Shown: positions 1-6,513 of the stretch, piece after piece
Numbering within the stretch: the first letter of the stretch is position 1
Layout of the letters: each line of letters opens with the position of its first letter
DNA from: DASRHY01 sp046765875
GTDB lineage: Bacteria > Actinomycetota > Actinomycetes > Propionibacteriales > Kribbellaceae
Direction: 5' to 3'
Assembly: GCA_046765875.1 (NCBI GenBank)
Contig: JBKPSJ010000143.1
Span: 1-12,943 of the forward strand
DNA length: 12,943 nucleotides
Program-made: the position numbers and the translations under genes
Notes under the pieces: model-generated
Told to the model about the DNA's origin: nothing
Database searches by the model: none
Seen by the model: the letters and a program-made list of their open reading frames with translations, nothing else

Positions 1-1
1 G

Positions 2-1339
2 CATGCTCCTCATCGGCAGTGGACTGAATCACCCCCACCTCAGGTAGGAAGAGCCGCTCTACTTGGTCCGCTCGGTGCGCCTTCGGCCACCGTGGAAACG
101 TACATCGAAGTACCCTTCGTTTTCGGAGAAAAGCGGGGCTACCCCGATGGGCTGATCCGAGTGCGCCGAGGCGGTAAGTCGTGGACCGCGCTCGTCGAAG
201 TGAAGACTGGGCGCAATGAACTCCAAACCGAGCAGTTGGAGACGTACCTCGACATCGCTCGGGAGCAAGGATTCAACGCCCTCATCACGATCAGCAACGA
301 GATTCCCGCCCTTGACAGTCAGCATCCGACCAAGGTGGACAAGCGGAAGCTTCGTAAGGTCGATTTACACCACTGGTCGTGGACGTACATCCTCACAACT
401 GCCGTCATGCAGAAAGAGCATCGAGGGGTCTCTGACCCGGAGCAAGCGTGGATCTTGGGCGAACTCATCCGCTACCTCGAACACCCGCGCTCTGGTGCGA
501 TGGAACTGGAGGACATGGGCAGCAACTGGGTCTCGATCCGGCAGGCCGTTACCGCTGGCACCCTCCGCGTAGGCGACAAGACTGCTCCCGAAGTAGTGGC
601 GCGTTTCGATGCGCTCCTGCGCTACGCCAATTTCCGGCTCGGCAGGCAGCTCGGTACCGATGTGTTGCCTGTGGTTAATCGTAAGGAACACGCCGACCCG
701 AACCTCCGCGCTCAGTCGCTCCTGGATTCCATTGTTAGGAGTGGGGAACTGGCTGGTGCTATCCGCATCCCCAATACGGTCGCTCCGGTTCACATAACCG
801 CCGACCTGCGTGCGGGTCGGCTCACCTGCCACGTTGACATCGACGCGCCCAAGGAATGGCGTCCGACAACGCGAGTGAACTGGCTCGTCCGCCAGCTGAG
901 AACCGCCCCCGACATTTTGCGAGTTGAAGCGTTCGTCGCCAACTCCCGGGGACCGGCCGCAGCTGACCTCGGCACCGTGCGCGAGAACCCTTCGTCGCTG
1001 ATCACCGATCCGAAGAAGGACCTTCGTTCGTTCCGAGTCGCCATGAGCGCCGCGATGGGAACCAAGCGCAGTCGCGGTCGAGGTTCCTTCATCGACTCTG
1101 TGCTTGATCTCATGGACGTGTTCTATGGCGATGTTGTGCAACACCTGAAGGCTTGGTCTGCTGCGCCGCCACACATGCGAGAGAGCGAGCCTGCGCCGAC
1201 AGAGCCCAAGTCGCTGTCGTCCACGTCCCTCTCATCCCAGGATGGGCCAGAGCCAGCCCTGGACGCGTCGAATGGAAGCGACCATGGCGCGAGTCCTGAG
1301 CAGACAAGTTCAGTCTCAGAACAGCTCGGGGACACCTGA
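2..1339 (+). CDS. Predicted PD-(D/E)XK nuclease-like protein, 5' end cut by window edge
   Basis: The frame is open from the left edge, so the true start lies outside the window; the GTG at 92 is internal rather than a convincing start, because the codons before it read as protein (ending LLGPLGAPSA) and no ribosome site precedes it. Just after comes a PD-(D/E)XK signature: YPDG near residue 49 of the visible frame, then the strand ALVEVK with Glu66 and Lys68, followed by a helix with Gln and Glu. The rest (about 350 residues) is predicted globular, ending in a Ser/Glu/Pro-rich low-complexity tail from about residue 385. I recall similar uncharacterised actinobacterial proteins with the same EVKTG, DKRKLR and AWILGELI blocks, but know no tested function. 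Codon use is visibly less GC-biased than in the right half of the window, consistent with transfer. DNA cleavage and a role in defence or element upkeep are inferences only. Confidence 0.75.
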   Translation, partial: HAPHRQWTESPPPQVGRAALLGPLGAPSATVETYIEVPFVFGEKRGYPDGLIRVRRGGKSWTALVEVKTGRNELQTEQLETYLDIAREQGFNALITISNEIPALDSQHPTKVDKRKLRKVDLHHWSWTYILTTAVMQKEHRGVSDPEQAWILGELIRYLEHPRSGAMELEDMGSNWVSIRQAVTAGTLRVGDKTAPEVVARFDALLRYANFRLGRQLGTDVLPVVNRKEHADPNLRAQSLLDSIVRSGELAGAIRIPNTVAPVHITADLRAGRLTCHVDIDAPKEWRPTTRVNWLVRQLRTAPDILRVEAFVANSRGPAAADLGTVRENPSSLITDPKKDLRSFRVAMSAAMGTKRSRGRGSFIDSVLDLMDVFYGDVVQHLKAWSAAPPHMRESEPAPTEPKSLSSTSLSSQDGPEPALDASNGSDHGASPEQTSSVSEQLGDT

Positions 1340-1346
1340 CCTCGAA

Positions 1347-1375
1347 GGGTGGGTCCACAGGGGATAGGGGTGGGG
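1347..1375 (+). other. G-rich tract with G-quadruplex pattern after the nuclease-like gene
   Basis: Five runs of three to four G (1347-1349, 1351-1353, 1360-1363, 1367-1370, 1372-1375) are separated by loops of 1, 6, 3 and 1 nt. This satisfies the usual four-run quadruplex pattern on the plus strand, starting 8 nt after the stop codon. Folding and any role in transcription termination are not shown. The rest of the gap (1376-1535) shows no clear gene. It contains the 9-mer GAGGGCGGA at 1486-1494, repeated at 1545-1553 inside the next promoter. Confidence 0.5.
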
Positions 1376-1535
1376 CGGTAGTGCGCGCGCCTGATCAGCT
1401 CGGCAGTAGCGGCGTCATCTCCTGCATGGCACCTCCCAATGAATCCCGCGGCTCTCATTGACCGCCACGGCATGGAAACGACCTAGAGGGCGGATTGTCA
1501 AATCCCGCTGAGTTCATGAGTGTGACCCGCGGACG

Positions 1536-1565
1536 TTGACGAACGAGGGCGGACAGCCGTATGGT
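1536..1565 (+). promoter_or_regulatory. Housekeeping-type promoter of the HTH-int operon (leaderless start)
   Basis: A -35 TTGACG (1536-1541) and a -10 TATGGT (1560-1565) are separated by 18 nt. The ATG at 1572 lies 6 nt beyond the -10, where transcription should begin, so the mRNA is expected to be leaderless. The TTG at 1536 is therefore better read as part of the -35 box than as a start codon. The copy of GAGGGCGGA at 1545-1553 lies between the boxes and could be an operator half; that is speculative. Confidence 0.6.
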
Positions 1566-1571
1566 CGCGTC

Positions 1572-2150
1572 ATGGCGAAACGAGCAGCCGGTTCCCCCGC
1601 GGTCAGTGCCGAGGTGCGGCGCAAGATGCGCGCCGGGCTGGACGCACACGAAGCCAAGGCTCAGGTGATCGAGGAGTGGCTAGAGGAACGGTTCGGCGGC
1701 AATTGGTCCTGGTCGGGCGGTTCGGACATCACGGCCGCGGCCACGATCCCGGACTCCGGGACGTTCGCGCAGTTCAAGCGGAACGAGTCTGGCCGATGGG
1801 TCCTCACTGGCCTGCTGCTGCTTGAGGATGCGCTGACGGCCGACAGGTTGCGGCGTGTACCTGTGGTCGAGCTGGAGAACCGGTGGAGCGAGCATCACGA
1901 CCGCGGAGCAGTCGAGGCCGAGCTTGAGGCGCTCCCCGCGCTGAGGCGGACGGACGACATGTCGCCGGAGGACTTCTCCCGGCTAGTGGCGGACCACTAT
2001 CGGATCTGGGCCCGCTTCTCGCCGCATCCCGCCTCTGCCATCGCGGATGAGTGGGCGGTCAAGGTTCCCACCGTTCACACCTGGATACGCGAGGCCCGGC
2101 TTCGCGGTTTCCTGCCACCGGCGCAGCGCGGGAAGGGCAAAGCGCGATGA
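1572..2150 (+). CDS. HTH protein upstream of integrase (possible element regulator)
   Basis: The product is 192 aa. Start chosen at ATG 1572 because a TANNNT -10 box sits 6 nt upstream (leaderless); an upstream in-frame TTG falls inside the -35 box. The N-terminal third is basic and helical (residues 8-45), a middle part has a Trp/Gly-rich strand region (about 42-82), and the C-terminus (about 153-180, ASAIADEW then VPTVHTWIREARLRGFL) looks like a helix-turn-helix followed by a basic tail. Proteins with this C-terminal pattern often stand just before integrases in actinomycete elements. Its stop overlaps the integrase start (ATGA), so the two are translationally coupled. It may control int expression or excision direction, but it is not a recognisable MerR-type excisionase and the function is inferred from position. 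Confidence 0.75.
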   Translation: MAKRAAGSPAVSAEVRRKMRAGLDAHEAKAQVIEEWLEERFGGNWSWSGGSDITAAATIPDSGTFAQFKRNESGRWVLTGLLLLEDALTADRLRRVPVVELENRWSEHHDRGAVEAELEALPALRRTDDMSPEDFSRLVADHYRIWARFSPHPASAIADEWAVKVPTVHTWIREARLRGFLPPAQRGKGKAR

Positions 2151-3490
2151 CGGGCAGGAAGCCGAACCTGCACAGTTCGGTGTACCGGAGCGATAGCGAC
2201 CGTCGGTGGCACGGCTGGGTGACGATGGGCGTCAAGTCCGATGGCTCGCCAGACCGCCGGCACCGCATCGGCCGTACGGAGGCGGAGGTCACCCGCAAGG
2301 TCCGCGCGCTTGAGCACGAGCGCGACGCAGGCAAGACGAGCAAGCCCGGGCGGAAGCCGACCGTCGATGAGTGGATGGCCACCTACCTGGAAACGATCTG
2401 CGCGCGACTGGTGGCGACCGGGAAGATGTCTCCGAAGACGCTGGTCGGGTATTGGTCGCTGAACCAGCGGTGGATCGTTCCGCAGCTCGGCCGGCATCGT
2501 CTCGACCGACTGCTGCCCGAGCACCTGGACGCGCTGTACGCCGTGATGGCCGAGGCCGGCCGGGCGGAGAGTTCGGTCCTGAAGGTGCACCGCGTGCTTT
2601 CCCGCGCCCTGGAGATCGCCGTACGACGCGACAAGGTGGGCCGCAACGTCGCCCGCCTCGTTGACGCGCCCGGCGCCGGTGACAGCGAGATCAAGCCGCT
2701 GACCGCGGCCGAGGCTCGAAGGCTGCTCGACGTGGCCGGTACGCGGCACAACGGGGCGCGCTGGGCGGTCGGGCTCGCGCTGGGACTGCGCCAGGGCGAG
2801 GCGCTCGGCCTGCGATGGGAGTACGTCGACCTGGACCGCGGTGCCGTCCGGGTGTGGTGGCAGCTACAGCGTCTCGGCTGGCAGGACGGCTGCGCCGACC
2901 CAGCGGCGTGCACTGCGGACAAGCACCGGCGGCCCTGCCCGTCCGACTGCCCGAAGGCTCAGCGCCGCTCAGGGCGGCCGCACAGGTGCGTCGGCAAGGA
3001 TGCGCCCGGTCTGTGCCCGCCCCGCTGCGCGCGGCATGCCAGCACGTGCCCGGAGCGTCGTGGCGGCGGGTTGGTGTTCCGGCCTCCGAAGGGCAAGAGC
3101 AGGCGGACGGTCCCGCTGCCGCCCGAGCTGGTGCCTGTGCCGCGTGCGCACCGCGTGACCCAGAGCGCCGAGCGGCTGGCGGCCGGCGCGACCTGGGCCG
3201 ACCACGACCTGGTGTTCGCGCGGACGGACGGACGGCCGATCGACCCGCGGCGAGATTGGGACGACTGGAAGGAACTGCTCGCTGCAGCCGGCGTCCGGGA
3301 CGCCCGGGTGCACGACGGCCGCCACACCGCGGGCACGGTCCTGATCGAGATGGGCGTACACGTCCGGACGGTGCAGGAGATCCTCGGTCACTCCGACATC
3401 CGGGTCACAGAGCGCTATACGCACGTCGCGTCGCCGATGGCGCAGGATGCGGCCGAACAGATGGGACGAGCACTGTGGGGGTCACGATGA
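2147..3490 (+). CDS. int: Tyrosine recombinase (integrase) with cysteine-rich insertion
   Basis: The product is 447 aa, starting at the ATG that overlaps the upstream stop; a longer open frame from 2051 would lie wholly over the HTH gene and is rejected. The N-terminal arm-binding type domain covers about 1-70, the SAM-like core-binding domain about 71-175, and the catalytic domain 183-440. Catalytic residues visible are Arg215 (LGLRQGEALGLRW), Lys315 or Lys317 (PPKGKSRRTVPLP), His389 and Arg392 (VHDGRHTAGT), His415 (LGHSD) and Tyr424 (TERYTHV). All are present, so the enzyme should be active. Between Arg215 and the lysine hairpin lies an insertion of about 55 residues (249-305) with eight cysteines and three histidines, suggesting metal binding. 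The gene points toward the 3' end of a tRNA-Thr about 560 bp away, the likely attachment site. The stop overlaps the next gene (ATGA). Confidence 0.95.
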   Translation: MTGRKPNLHSSVYRSDSDRRWHGWVTMGVKSDGSPDRRHRIGRTEAEVTRKVRALEHERDAGKTSKPGRKPTVDEWMATYLETICARLVATGKMSPKTLVGYWSLNQRWIVPQLGRHRLDRLLPEHLDALYAVMAEAGRAESSVLKVHRVLSRALEIAVRRDKVGRNVARLVDAPGAGDSEIKPLTAAEARRLLDVAGTRHNGARWAVGLALGLRQGEALGLRWEYVDLDRGAVRVWWQLQRLGWQDGCADPAACTADKHRRPCPSDCPKAQRRSGRPHRCVGKDAPGLCPPRCARHASTCPERRGGGLVFRPPKGKSRRTVPLPPELVPVPRAHRVTQSAERLAAGATWADHDLVFARTDGRPIDPRRDWDDWKELLAAAGVRDARVHDGRHTAGTVLIEMGVHVRTVQEILGHSDIRVTERYTHVASPMAQDAAEQMGRALWGSR

Positions 3491-3945
3491 TCAACTCGTT
3501 CTCCGGCGCACACCCGTTCCGGCCGCAGTGCCTTGCGCCGTTGATTGACGGCGAGCGGCTTGCGGCGGTCGTTGAGCTTGTCGATGCGGGACGCTGCCCC
3601 CGATGTGGTGATCCACTACCGGACGGCGATCCGATCCAACCTGCGGGCTCACGGGTTACGGCATGCCGGTGTGTGCCCATATGTGGTCAGTGCGGAGATG
3701 CCGAGCCGGTCGCCCCGATTGATCCTTCCTACTGGCCACTCGACGCCGACGAGATATCCGAGGAGCGCGTCTGGCTGGAGGAACAGCGGCAGAGCGCATT
3801 ACCTGGAACCACGGGCGAAGATGCGACGGGCGGCCCCGCGGTGGCGACTGACGGTGTGATCACCCCTAAGCCGCGGCCGCATCCGGGCGGGTGGCTGGAG
3901 TACGGGTATGACGACATCGCCGACCGCGAGGAGCGCGAACAGTGA
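3487..3945 (+). CDS. Small cysteine-rich, zinc-ribbon-like protein
   Basis: The product is 152 aa, starting at the ATG overlapping the integrase stop (ATGA), hence coupled to it. Cysteines are clustered: C37-x2-C40, then C60-x-C62-x3-C66-x2-C69, spacing that suits a zinc ribbon or a pair of knuckles. The C-terminal half is acidic (DADEISEERVWLEEQ, DDIADREEREQ) with a Pro/Gly linker. No signal peptide or membrane segment is seen. I do not recognise a named family. The place as last gene of the operon, between int and the probable att site, makes a role in recombination direction or element regulation conceivable, but nothing in the sequence proves it. A much longer open frame in the same phase starts at 2815 but overlaps the integrase and is a shadow there. 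Confidence 0.7.
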   Translation: MINSFSGAHPFRPQCLAPLIDGERLAAVVELVDAGRCPRCGDPLPDGDPIQPAGSRVTACRCVPICGQCGDAEPVAPIDPSYWPLDADEISEERVWLEEQRQSALPGTTGEDATGGPAVATDGVITPKPRPHPGGWLEYGYDDIADREEREQ

Positions 3946-3956
3946 TGCGCGCCGAA

Positions 3957-3977
3957 CTGCAACCGCGACTGCAACCG
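3957..3977 (+). repeat. Tandem 9-mer pair near the putative attachment site
   Basis: CTGCAACCG occurs at 3957-3965 and 3969-3977, a 12-bp period, about one helical turn. The pair lies just after the operon and about 70 bp from the tRNA 3' end. Such spaced direct repeats are typical of integrase arm-type or excisionase sites, but they are short and could be chance. A short palindrome, GCACC-AC-GGTGC, follows at 3995-4006. Confidence 0.35.
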
Positions 3978-4048
3978 GCCTCGCACCACGTACGGCACCA
4001 CGGTGCAGGTGATTATGCTTCTGGCCTGCGCGTTTGCGCTGGTCAGAG

Positions 4049-4124
4049 TGGAGCCGCCTGTCGGAATCGAACCGACGACCTTCTCATTACGAGTGAGACG
4101 CTCTGCCGACTGAGCTAAGGCGGC
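4049..4124 (-). tRNA. tRNA-Thr (anticodon CGU)
   Basis: On the minus strand the full cloverleaf is present: acceptor GCCGCCT (4118-4124) pairs with AGGCGGC (4053-4059), D-arm GCTC/GAGC, anticodon stem TCTCA/TGAGA around loop CTCGTAA (anticodon CGT, plus-strand 4089-4091), and T-arm GTCGG-TTCGATT-CCGAC. The discriminator is U, and CCA is encoded (4049-4051). It reads ACG threonine codons. Its 3' end faces the integrase operon, so it is the likely integration target; the gene is intact, as expected when the element carries a copy of the tRNA 3' part. Confidence 0.97.
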
Positions 4125-4128
4125 GGGA

Positions 4129-4161
4129 CCGGGCTGCCGCCCGGACCGAGGCAAGAGTGTA
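4129..4161 (-). promoter_or_regulatory. Putative tRNA-Thr promoter and 5' leader hairpin
   Basis: On the minus strand TACACT (4156-4161) fits a -10 box, placing transcription start near 4149 and a leader of about 25 nt before the tRNA. No good -35 is seen. The leader contains an exact 6-bp stem, CCGGGC-TGCC-GCCCGG (4129-4144), directly before the acceptor stem, where RNase P would cut. Confidence 0.4.
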
Positions 4162-4281
4162 GCCGGACGGGGCCGCGAATCAGAAACCGGTTCGCGGCCG
4201 TCAGGCATCCTGCCCCGCGGCCGGCAGCCAGACCTCCCTCCGGATGGCGTGGCCCAAGGACCGAGGATCCAAGGACAACGC

Positions 4282-4521
4282 CTACAGCAGAAGCAGCGAC
4301 CTGAACGCTGTCGCCACCTCGAGCCGTCCAGCACCCTGCGCCCCGTACGCGCCGATCGGGCCGCTCACCGCACGGCCGCGGTCGTCGATCCAGAATGACC
4401 AGCCGGCCGGTGCCGGCGGCCAGTCCGGACCTGGTTCCCACCCCCACTGCGGCCGCCACCCCGCGGATGGCTGCGGCCAGTTCGGCGGCGTGTTGAAATG
4501 CGACGCGCTGAAGTACTGCAC
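4282..4521 (-). CDS. Small Pro/Trp-rich protein (PPNWP...PAGW repeat type)
   Basis: The product is 79 aa from a GTG start preceded by GGTGGGAG at a short spacing, a plausible ribosome site. Residues 10-45 contain the pattern NxPPNWPxPxxGW, WxPxxWEPGPDWPPAPAGW, ending in FWIDD. I recall this Pro/Trp/Gly module from the N-terminus of many actinobacterial proteins, where it precedes other domains. Here it is followed by only about 30 residues, so the gene may be a stand-alone small protein or the remnant of a longer one. The low-complexity pattern would be unlikely in a shadow frame, which is the main reason for calling it. No signal peptide is visible. It lies between the tRNA-Thr and the glycosidase gene, on the same strand as both. 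Function unknown. Confidence 0.5.
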   Translation of the reverse strand: MQYFSASHFNTPPNWPQPSAGWRPQWGWEPGPDWPPAPAGWSFWIDDRGRAVSGPIGAYGAQGAGRLEVATAFRSLLLL

Positions 4522-4597
4522 GGATCTCCCACCTGAGCCCTCAGAGGGTTCTGTTTCGTGCTGATCAACGAGCGGCGCAGGCCGGCGCTACGGGTAA

Positions 4598-4617
4598 TTT
4601 CTGACGAATCACAGAAA
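4598..4617. repeat. Small inverted repeat downstream of the glycosidase gene
   Basis: TTTCTG (4598-4603) and CAGAAA (4612-4617) form a 6-bp stem with an 8-nt loop, in a locally AT-rich patch between the glycosidase stop (4625) and the small gene start. There is no T tract on the minus side, so it is a weak terminator candidate at best and could instead be a protein-binding site. A second palindrome, CCCTC-A-GAGGG, is at 4538-4548 in the leader of the small gene. Confidence 0.25.
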
Positions 4618-4624
4618 CGGGCCG

Positions 4625-6208
4625 TCAGCGATCAGACACGATCAGCGCATCACCGACCGGACGCTCGCCGGCCGCGTCGGACGGTATGTTCACGACCTGC
4701 CCGCCGACGACCATGGTCGTCGAGCCGCCGCCGTCGAGGTTCATCGCGTCGCGCAGCCCGAGCGACTCGGCGACCGCGGCCGCTTCGCCGATACCCAGCC
4801 CGAGGCTCGCCGTACTGCGGCCGTCGACGGTGACCAGGACCGTACGCCCGGCTCCGTCCACTCCCGCGAGGGTCCGCGGATTCCGCTTGTGCACCCAGCC
4901 GTAGTAGAAGTTCGGATCCGTCGCGCGGACCATACCGTCGCGTGCCGGGGTCGCGTGCTCCTGCCCGTCGCGGACGAGTTCCGGCCCGCCGTTGACGATC
5001 GACGTACGCGGTCCAACCGGCATCGGCCGGCCTTGTTCGTCCACCAGCCAGGCGCGGACGTCGAGCTTCGACCCGACCGTGGCGACGGCCCGCAGCCGCT
5101 CCGCCAGACCACCGGTTGCCTGAACGGTCTGACCGCCGGCCGGTACGTCGCCACCGCGCGCGGAGCGGACCTCGATCACCCGGCCTTGCCGGTCGAGCAC
5201 TGCCTCAGCACCCGGACCTGCAGGGGTGGAAGCGCCGTACGAGCCATCGAAAACGATCAGTTCGTCGGCGTCGGTGCAGGTGAAGTCGTGCATCGGCATA
5301 TCAGTCGGGGTGTCGCCACGTCCACCGCAGTTGCGGATCAGACCGGGCACTCGGTTCAGCCCGTCGAGCGGCATCCCGGCGACGGAGCCGCGCCAGCCGA
5401 GCCGCACGATCGACGTACCGCTGCTGTCGTCGCGGACCAGCAGTGCCGGGCGCCCGGCGACGGGCTCGCTGACGAACCTGCCGTCGTACGCACCCACGCC
5501 CGCGGGGTCGCCCGGTGCTCCGGCGGCCGGGTCGAGTACGAAGAACCCGGCATTCACACCGGCCACTGCGCCCGCCGCGAGCGAACTGGTCGTCTCTCGG
5601 CGCTCCAGGTCCGGACCGTACGACCCCCGCAGCGTTCCGTGGAACTGGTGCGGATCGATCGTCAGCACCTGCACCGACCACGGCCCGGTCGAGCCGGCAA
5701 CGTCGTCGGGCTCGCCGTCCCAGCCGGTGTAGATGCTCGACCCTGACAGGCCGGTCGCGAGAACCTGGGTACGGATCGCGTCCGCCTCGGCCTTGGTCGG
5801 TACGGCGCCAACCCGGACGCGGTAGCCGAGATTGTTGCCACCCGCATCGAACAGTCGCGGCGTCGGCACCGGTTCGACCCGTGCGTCGAGTCCGGCCGAG
5901 CGCAAACGAGCCGCGGCGGCATCGGCGGCGGCCTGATCCTTCAACGCAGCAGGGGGTGCGTCCGGGTCGGGTGAACCCGAGCCGGACGGGATGGCGATCT
6001 CAACGGTCCAACTCGCGTTCGGGTCCGGCGTACCGCGCAGGATTGTCGTCAACGTGACGCCGGGCGCGAGCGTACGCGTCGTACGCGCCTCAGGCAGATC
6101 GGACGGACCGAGTGGCAAACCGTTGCGGTGCGAAGCGAACGCGACTCCAGACGTCGCGAGAGAGGCGGCAAGAAGGGCGGCGGGAAGAACGATTCGCGGG
6201 GCGGTCAT
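4625..6208 (-). CDS. Secreted phosphodiester glycosidase-family protein with SPOR domain
   Basis: The product is 527 aa. The ATG start is preceded by AGGA 7 nt upstream. Residues 1-26 form a Sec signal peptide (basic start, Leu/Ala core, AFAS cleavage region). A SPOR-like repeat, which binds peptidoglycan, spans about 66-160 (WTVEIAIPSG, then YRVRVGAVPTKAEAD, spaced by an Ala-rich helix). The C-terminal NAGPA-type (phosphodiester glycosidase) domain runs from about 175 to 525 with VNAGFF (218-223), NPRTLAGVD (443-451) and MNLDGGGSTTMV (489-500), the last being the family hallmark. Cys294 and Cys311 could form a disulfide. The family removes sugar or cleaves sugar phosphodiesters; with SPOR targeting, the substrate is probably in the cell wall or an exopolymer, but this is inferred. 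Transcribed divergently from the radical-SAM-like gene. Confidence 0.9.
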   Translation of the reverse strand: MTAPRIVLPAALLAASLATSGVAFASHRNGLPLGPSDLPEARTTRTLAPGVTLTTILRGTPDPNASWTVEIAIPSGSGSPDPDAPPAALKDQAAADAAAARLRSAGLDARVEPVPTPRLFDAGGNNLGYRVRVGAVPTKAEADAIRTQVLATGLSGSSIYTGWDGEPDDVAGSTGPWSVQVLTIDPHQFHGTLRGSYGPDLERRETTSSLAAGAVAGVNAGFFVLDPAAGAPGDPAGVGAYDGRFVSEPVAGRPALLVRDDSSGTSIVRLGWRGSVAGMPLDGLNRVPGLIRNCGGRGDTPTDMPMHDFTCTDADELIVFDGSYGASTPAGPGAEAVLDRQGRVIEVRSARGGDVPAGGQTVQATGGLAERLRAVATVGSKLDVRAWLVDEQGRPMPVGPRTSIVNGGPELVRDGQEHATPARDGMVRATDPNFYYGWVHKRNPRTLAGVDGAGRTVLVTVDGRSTASLGLGIGEAAAVAESLGLRDAMNLDGGGSTTMVVGGQVVNIPSDAAGERPVGDALIVSDR

Positions 6209-6513
6209 GTTTCGTTCCTATGTCAGCCCGAAGTGCCTCGCAACTGCTGGCAAGTCTGGTGCACCCACTCGTCATCGGCCGGCAACCCGTCCGACCTGTT
6301 CGCAGACTAGCCGTCGTTGTCACGATCCAGCGGCGCGATACCCAGGATCAGCTCAGAGGTCTGGCTCGTTTCGATCGCGGAGAGTTGTGGGAGCAGCCGG
6401 ACGGTGAAGCTTTGGACTGATCTCTTGACAACGCTCCGTGTTCGGCGGACTTTGGGGATCAGAGGCGTGTCAGCCCGTGGGGGGACCATGGGACGTACCG
6501 GAGGGGGTTCGTC
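6209..6513. promoter_or_regulatory. Divergent intergenic region with candidate promoters
   Basis: This 305-nt gap separates two divergent genes; I see no convincing gene in it. For the plus strand there is a perfect -35 TTGACA (6425-6430), followed after 17 nt by a poor -10, GACTTT (6448-6453), and a strong Shine-Dalgarno GGAGGGGG at 6500-6507, 6 nt before ATG 6514. For the minus strand TAGTCT (6304-6309) could be the -10 of the glycosidase gene, giving a leader of about 90 nt, but no matching -35 is clear. No cysteine-motif coding remnant of a radical SAM N-terminus is seen here. Confidence 0.4.

Noticed and set aside
365..1174. 269-codon minus-strand frame inside the nuclease-like gene
   Set aside because: Opposite a frame with a clear PD...EVK motif and consistent protein character; no motif or ribosome site of its own.
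1536..1571. TTG start for the HTH protein
   Set aside because: The TTG is part of a -35 box with a -10 TATGGT 18 nt on, just before ATG 1572; a transcript from that promoter would not contain the TTG.
2051..2146. In-frame upstream extension of the integrase
   Set aside because: It lies entirely over the HTH gene; the ATG at 2147 with the ATGA overlap is the usual coupled start, and the extension has no family-like sequence.
2815..3486. Long upstream extension of the small cysteine-rich gene
   Set aside because: This part overlaps the integrase catalytic domain in another frame and has shadow-type Arg/Ala/Gly-rich composition.
4598..4617. TTTCTG/CAGAAA hairpin as terminator of the glycosidase gene
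   Set aside because: The stem is only 6 bp, AT-rich and without a following T run, so it is listed as a repeat but not called a terminator.
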